Shown here one piece after another: positions 6,306 through 10,000 of a DNA stretch of 10,000 nt (position 1 is its first letter; each line of letters begins with the position of its first letter). Below the pieces are notes generated by a model. That model saw only the letters and a program-made list of their open reading frames with translations, did no database searches and was not told where the DNA came from. The stretch is from Desulfovibrio sp. (lineage in GTDB: Bacteria; Desulfobacterota; Desulfovibrionia; Desulfovibrionales; Desulfovibrionaceae). The DNA is taken from positions 1-10,000 of the forward strand of contig JAIWOE010000009.1 of NCBI GenBank assembly GCA_020217165.1. The letters are read 5' to 3'. Both the position numbers and the translations under genes were made by a program.

Positions 6306-7219
6306 CCCAACAGCAGATGGCGGCAGCGGCCTCCCCTGGCCCCTGCCTGGTGCTGGGCGGCAAGACCGGCATGCTCGGCCAGGCCCTCATGACAGCCCTG
6401 GCCAAGGCCGGGCACACCGCCGTGGCCCAGGGCCGGGAGGATGTGGACCTGACTTCCCGGGACGCCCTGACCGCGTACCTGGAGGCCGTCAAGCCCGGCG
6501 TGGTCTTCAATGCCGTGGCCTACACCCAGGTGGACAAGGCCGAGGACGAACCCGACGACGCCGCTCGCCTAAATAAGACGCTGCCGGAAAATCTGGCTCG
6601 TCTCTCCGCCGCCATGGGGTTTAAGCTGGTACATTTTTCCACGGATTTCGTCTTCGATGGCAAGGGCCAGGAGCCTTACGAAGTGGACGATCCCACGGGC
6701 CCGCTTTCCGTCTACGGCCGCACCAAACTGGCCGGTGAGCAGGCCATCCGCAGCGTAAACCCGCCAGGCTGGATCATCTGCCGCACGGCCTGGCTGTTCG
6801 GCCCCGGGCGCAAGAACTTCATCACCACCATCCTGAACCTGTGTCGCTCCCGCGACACCGTGAACGTGGTGGACGATCAGATCGGCTCCCCCACTTACAC
6901 CGTGGACCTGGCCCTGCATGCCGTGCAACTGCTGGACGCCGGCGCCTCGGGGCTCTTCCATGTGGTGAACGCCGGGGAGGCGAGCTGGTGCGAGCTGGCC
7001 ACGGAGGCCGTACGCCTCACGGGCCTGCCCTGCAAGATCTCCCCCATCCCTACCAGTGGCTACCCCACCAAGGCCGCGCGGCCGGCGTGGTCCGTGCTGT
7101 CCACGGCAGCCTTCACCGCGGCCACGGGGGTGACGCCCCGGCCCTGGGCCAAGGCCCTGCGGGATTACATTTTCAAGGATTTGCAAGACTTTCTGGAGCC
7201 CCAGGCCAGCCGGAACTGA
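6302..7219 (+). CDS. rmlD: dTDP-4-dehydrorhamnose reductase
   Basis: A 305-residue NAD(P)H-dependent reductase catalysing the last step of dTDP-L-rhamnose synthesis, from dTDP-4-dehydrorhamnose. Visible motifs are the nucleotide-binding GGKTGMLG (19-26), YTQVDKAED (74-82), the catalytic STDFVFDG (Thr114, Asp115), YGRTK (Tyr138, Lys142) and DDQIGSPTYT, a signature of RmlD. A short N-terminal extension of about 13 residues precedes the fold. Its ATG overlaps the rmlB stop as ATGA, with GGGAG just upstream, so translation of the two is coupled. The other pathway genes, rmlA and rmlC, are not in the window and must lie elsewhere if the pathway is complete. An intrinsic terminator closes the operon. 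The symbol rfbD is a synonym. Confidence 0.94.
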   Translation: MTQQQMAAAASPGPCLVLGGKTGMLGQALMTALAKAGHTAVAQGREDVDLTSRDALTAYLEAVKPGVVFNAVAYTQVDKAEDEPDDAARLNKTLPENLARLSAAMGFKLVHFSTDFVFDGKGQEPYEVDDPTGPLSVYGRTKLAGEQAIRSVNPPGWIICRTAWLFGPGRKNFITTILNLCRSRDTVNVVDDQIGSPTYTVDLALHAVQLLDAGASGLFHVVNAGEASWCELATEAVRLTGLPCKISPIPTSGYPTKAARPAWSVLSTAAFTAATGVTPRPWAKALRDYIFKDLQDFLEPQASRN

Positions 7220-7272
7220 CGCGCAGTTCTCCTGGAGGATTCCGCAGCGCGATTCCCCCCCTTGGCAGGCAG

Positions 7273-7303
7273 ACGCCCCATTCCGCAGGAACGGGGCGTT
7301 TTT
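7273..7303 (+). terminator. Intrinsic terminator of rmlBD
   Basis: ACGCCCC (7273-7279) pairs with GGGGCGT (7293-7299), and the inner TTCC pairs with GGAA around a GCA loop, followed by TTTTT. The T tract overlaps the stop codon of the convergent regulator gene. On the minus strand there is no matching T run, so it works mainly for the plus strand. Confidence 0.88.
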
Positions 7304-8622
7304 CATTGCGCCTTGATGGCCCCCACATCCACCCCCAGCTTGCGGATGCGGTGCCAGAGGCTTCTATCCTTGATGCCCAGCAATTCCGCTGCCTTGTTCT
7401 GTACCCCGCCGGTCTTGGCCAGGGCGGAGACAATGAGCTTGCGCTCCACCTGCTCCAGGTAGGCGTCCAGGTTGATGGCTTCGTCCAGCTCCAGATCTTC
7501 CTGGGTCACCACGGACTGCTGGGCCACGTGCCCGGCCAGATGCCGTGGCAGCACCAGGCCCTCCTCGGCCAGCACGGCGGCACGTTCCATCACGTTGCGC
7601 AATTCACGCACGTTGCCCTGCCACTGCCCCCCCAGCAACAGCTGCATGGCCTCCGAGGAAAGCTGCATGGTGGGAGCGAATTTTTCCAAAAAATGGGTGG
7701 CCAGCAGGGGAATGTCCTCCCGGCGTTTGCGCAGGGGGGGCAGGTGAATGGGAAAGACATTGAGGCGGTGGAACAGGTCCTCGCGGAACTGCCCCTTTTC
7801 GATCATGTCGTGGAAATCCTTGTTGGTGGCGGCAATGAGGCGGACATTGAAGGAGATGGTCTTGTTGCCGCCCACCCGCTCGCAGGTGCCGGACTCCAGG
7901 GCGCGCAGGATCTTGGCCTGGGTCTCCATGGGCATGTCCCCGATTTCGTCCAGGAACAGGGTGCCCGTGTCCGCCAGCTCGAACTTGCCACGCTTGAGGG
8001 CCGTGGCGCCGGTAAAGGCGCCCTTCTCATGGCCGAAGAGCTCGCTTTCCAGCAGGCCCGGGGGGATGGCGGCGCAGTTGAGAGCAATGAAGGGCTTGTC
8101 CCGCCGCTTGCTGTGCCGCACGATGGCCTGGGCGATGACTTCCTTGCCCGTGCCGGATTCACCGGTGATGAGCACCGTGGCATCCGAGGGAGCCACCTTG
8201 AGAATCTGCTGCAACACGCCGCGCATGACCTTGCTTTCCCCTATGATCTCGGGGAAATGCTCTCGGGCGTCTACCTTGCTCAAGAAATCCGTGATCTGAT
8301 TGAACACCGCGGTGTAGCGGGTCAGCTCGTCGCGGGCCTGGGCCTTGCCTTCCTCAAAGCCGAGTACCGCCGGCAGTTGTTCCGCCTCCCGAATGAACTG
8401 CTCCACCGGCCGCAGGATGGTGCGGGAGATGATCAGCCCGGCGCAAAACGTCAGAAGGGTCAGGCCGGCGCCCGTAGCCAGCAGGTATGGCAAGGGCTCT
8501 TTCTGGGTAGTCAGGCAATACAAGGTCACTTGATAGCCGACCAGCATGGTCAGGGCCACCAGGCTGGTAAAGACCACGGGCACGGTGATGGTCAAGCGAA
8601 TGTGGAAGTTGCGTCGCTTCAT
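7303..8622 (-). CDS. Membrane-anchored sigma-54-dependent transcriptional activator
   Basis: A 439-residue AAA+ enhancer-binding protein. Two hydrophobic helices (about 10-36 and 46-65) are joined by a periplasmic loop of only about ten residues. A HAMP-like linker with an RPVEQF motif (71-76) and a helical stretch lead into the AAA+ domain. That domain has Walker A GESGTGKE (154-161), the sigma-54 contact loop GAFTGA (201-206), Walker B LFLDE (222-226) and an arginine-rich [10 protein letters not shown] segment. A Fis-type helix-turn-helix (about 390-435, with NKAAELLGI) binds DNA. There is no receiver or PAS domain, so control by a response-regulator phosphorelay is not expected. The ATG at 8622 has no Shine-Dalgarno; a TTG at 8652 would add ten residues. 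It follows pilC by 79 bases and is probably co-transcribed. Its targets are unknown; pilus genes are a reasonable guess. Confidence 0.9.
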   Translation of the reverse strand: MKRRNFHIRLTITVPVVFTSLVALTMLVGYQVTLYCLTTQKEPLPYLLATGAGLTLLTFCAGLIISRTILRPVEQFIREAEQLPAVLGFEEGKAQARDELTRYTAVFNQITDFLSKVDAREHFPEIIGESKVMRGVLQQILKVAPSDATVLITGESGTGKEVIAQAIVRHSKRRDKPFIALNCAAIPPGLLESELFGHEKGAFTGATALKRGKFELADTGTLFLDEIGDMPMETQAKILRALESGTCERVGGNKTISFNVRLIAATNKDFHDMIEKGQFREDLFHRLNVFPIHLPPLRKRREDIPLLATHFLEKFAPTMQLSSEAMQLLLGGQWQGNVRELRNVMERAAVLAEEGLVLPRHLAGHVAQQSVVTQEDLELDEAINLDAYLEQVERKLIVSALAKTGGVQNKAAELLGIKDRSLWHRIRKLGVDVGAIKAQ

Positions 8623-8626
8623 GCAG

Positions 8627-8646
8627 GCAGCGCCCGGGCGCGCTGC
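8627..8646 (-). promoter_or_regulatory. GC-rich hairpin at the regulator's ribosome-binding position
   Basis: On the minus strand GCAGCGC and GCGCTGC pair perfectly over seven bases around a six-base loop, ending four bases before the ATG at 8622. It occupies the place where a Shine-Dalgarno would be expected. It shares bases 8643-8646 with the larger upstream hairpin, so the two cannot both form completely. Confidence 0.55.
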
Positions 8647-8697
8647 ACGCAAGGGGACCGGGGCAACACCTTCGTGCCTGCCCCGGCCCGCGTGCAG
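8643..8697 (-). promoter_or_regulatory. Long intercistronic hairpin between pilC and the regulator gene
   Basis: An outer eight-base stem (CTGCACGC, 8643-8650, with GCGTGCAG, 8690-8697) and an inner perfect eight-base stem (CCGGGGCA, 8658-8665, with TGCCCCGG, 8679-8686) are linked by GGG/CCC pairing with small bulges. A further CAC/GTG pair can form in the loop. It starts four bases after the pilC stop and has no T tract on the minus strand, so a processing, mRNA-stabilising or attenuating element fits better than a classical terminator. Confidence 0.6.
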
Positions 8698-8701
8698 GCG
8701 G

Positions 8702-9922
8702 TTATTTGGCCATCTTGGTCAGGTCGAAGATGGGGAACAGGATGGCGGCGGCAAAAAAGCCCACCACCCCTGCCAGAGCCACAATGAGGATGGGGCCGAT
8801 GAGCTCGCTCATGCGTTGCACCTGGTACTCCACCTCATAGTCGTAGTGTTTGGCCATCTCACGCATCATGGCGTCCAGTTCCCCGGTTTCCTCACCAATG
8901 GCGATCATGTTGATGATCATGGGAGTGAAGTTGCGGGACTGTCGCAACGGCCCGGAGATGCCCCGCCCCTCCTGCAGCTTTTCCCGCAGGGTGTCGAATT
9001 CCAGGGAGATGGCGGCATTGCCGATGGTATTGGAAATGATGCCCACGGACTCCAGCACCGAGACGCCGCTGGACTGCAACAGCGAAAAGATGGAGGCAAA
9101 GCGGGCCATGGCCCCTTTCTTGAATACCGGGCCCACCAGGGGCAGGTTCAGCAGCATGCGGTCGCGCACCAGCTTGCCGCTTTCCGTCCGCAGATACAGG
9201 AAGATCGCCACCAGCACCCCCACAATCGCCACCACCATGATGGGCCAGTACTGGTCCAGCAATTTGTACATGACGATGCAGATCTTGGTGGGCAGTGGCA
9301 GATCGATCTTGGCCTTTTCAAACGTGGTGACAAAGGCCGGGATAACGAAGGTCAGCAGGAACAGAAAGGCCCCCACCAGCATGATGATAACGATGATGGG
9401 GTACGTAAGGGCGGACTTGATCTGCTTGGTGACCTTGTGCTCGTGCTCGATGAGGTAGATGAGGCGATCGAGCACTTCGGGCAGGGTCCCGGAGATTTCC
9501 CCCGCGCGCAGCATGCTGCAATATAGGTGTGAAAAGATACCGTCGTGCTTGGCGAAAGCATTGTACAGGGACGCGCCCTGTTTGATGTCCTGCCCGATTT
9601 CCACCACCGCGGCCTTGAGCTTGGGGTTGCTGGTCTGCTGCTCCAGCACGTCCAGGAGGGCAATGATGGAAAGACCGGCATTGAACATGGTGCGGAACTG
9701 TTTGGTAAACAGAATCAGCTCCGGCACCGAGACTGTGGACATTTTTTGGGTGACCCTGGTCAGCAAGTTGCCAGAACCAGCATCTTCGCCCTTGGTGACC
9801 TTGGATGGCAAAAGCCCCCGCTGGACGAGGATCATCCGCGCTTCATCGGCGGATTCGGCCTCCAGGGTCCCGGAAACGGTGCTGCCTGCTTCCGTGACAG
9901 CCTGATACGTGAAGGTAGCCAT
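8702..9922 (-). CDS. pilC: Type IV pilus/type II secretion inner-membrane platform protein (PilC/GspF family)
   Basis: A 406-residue polytopic inner-membrane protein that forms the assembly platform on which the PilB/GspE ATPase acts. It begins with the usual short cytoplasmic domain (FTYQAV...[12 protein letters not shown]), followed by two GspF/T2SSF repeats (about 65-190 and 270-395). Family motifs are visible in both: [15 protein letters not shown] and [17 protein letters not shown] in the first, and [14 protein letters not shown] and [12 protein letters not shown] in the second. Hydrophobic segments follow each repeat, with the last close to the C terminus. Length is normal for the family. 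The ATG at 9922 has GAGGA eight bases upstream; an in-frame GTG at 9937 would overlap that sequence. The partner ATPase lies about 6.8 kb away on the opposite strand. The sigma-54 regulator gene follows after two hairpins. Confidence 0.94.
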   Translation of the reverse strand: MATFTYQAVTEAGSTVSGTLEAESADEARMILVQRGLLPSKVTKGEDAGSGNLLTRVTQKMSTVSVPELILFTKQFRTMFNAGLSIIALLDVLEQQTSNPKLKAAVVEIGQDIKQGASLYNAFAKHDGIFSHLYCSMLRAGEISGTLPEVLDRLIYLIEHEHKVTKQIKSALTYPIIVIIMLVGAFLFLLTFVIPAFVTTFEKAKIDLPLPTKICIVMYKLLDQYWPIMVVAIVGVLVAIFLYLRTESGKLVRDRMLLNLPLVGPVFKKGAMARFASIFSLLQSSGVSVLESVGIISNTIGNAAISLEFDTLREKLQEGRGISGPLRQSRNFTPMIINMIAIGEETGELDAMMREMAKHYDYEVEYQVQRMSELIGPILIVALAGVVGFFAAAILFPIFDLTKMAK

Positions 9923-10000
9923 AGTCGAGATCCTCACGGGTCATGTGCCGGGAGCCACCGCGTGGGCGGCAAAGGCTTTGCTTTACTCGGAGATGCGGCC

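Noticed and set aside
8666..8685. AGGCACG...TTGCC on the minus strand before the regulator as a sigma-54 promoter
   Set aside because: GG and GC are separated by 12 bases instead of 10, and the sequence is explained by the inner part of the hairpin.
6841..8787. 648-codon open frame crossing rmlD, the terminator and the regulator gene
   Set aside because: It runs out of frame with rmlD and antisense to the regulator, contains no recognisable domain, and crosses an intrinsic terminator.
9983..10000. Possible last codons (GRISE-stop) of an upstream minus-strand gene before pilC
   Set aside because: Only six codons are visible at the window edge, which is not enough to call a gene, though the short distance to pilC would fit an operon.

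Overview
The window is a GC-rich bacterial chromosome segment. The protein families, the codon bias towards G/C in third positions, and the mix of type IV pilus ATPase, sigma-54 activator, DksA, YitT and rhamnose-sugar genes suggest a deltaproteobacterium, most likely a Desulfovibrio-type sulfate reducer. That assignment is inferred from protein style and is not proven. I see no transposase, integrase, CRISPR array or phage gene; the segment reads as core or near-core chromosome.

Layout. At 107-1945 (+) lies a PilB/GspE-type secretion ATPase. Convergent to it at 2073-2468 (-) is a DksA/TraR zinc-finger regulator. A roughly 200-base upstream region (2469-2664) with two small palindromes and a short upstream ORF (2665-2745) leads into a YitT-family membrane protein at 2726-3667 (+). 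Meeting it tail to tail is a two-gene minus-strand operon: a DgkA-family lipid kinase (4467-4832) followed by a PP2C Ser/Thr phosphatase (3674-4456), with a candidate promoter at 4854-4882. Upstream of that is a tRNA-Val(CAC) gene (4971-5046, -) with its own strong terminator. An A-tract-rich divergent promoter region (5047-5270) then serves the rmlBD operon (5271-7219, +), which encodes dTDP-glucose dehydratase and dTDP-4-dehydrorhamnose reductase with a 4-base stop/start overlap, closed by an intrinsic terminator at 7273-7303. Convergent to it is a second minus-strand pair: pilC (8702-9922) followed by a membrane-anchored sigma-54 activator (7303-8622), separated by a striking pair of overlapping hairpins.

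How the parts may work together. PilB (motor ATPase) and PilC/GspF (inner-membrane platform) are partners in one type IV pilus or type II secretion-like machine, although here they lie at opposite ends of the window on opposite strands. The AAA+ regulator downstream of pilC carries a GAFTGA loop and two transmembrane helices but no receiver domain, so it may couple a membrane signal directly to sigma-54 transcription, possibly of pilus genes. RmlB and RmlD make dTDP-L-rhamnose for surface polysaccharide, and the DgkA homologue probably phosphorylates undecaprenol or diacylglycerol, so much of the segment concerns the cell envelope. No wholly new system was recognised. The best leads are the direct membrane-to-sigma-54 regulator and the hairpin element that occupies its ribosome-binding region.
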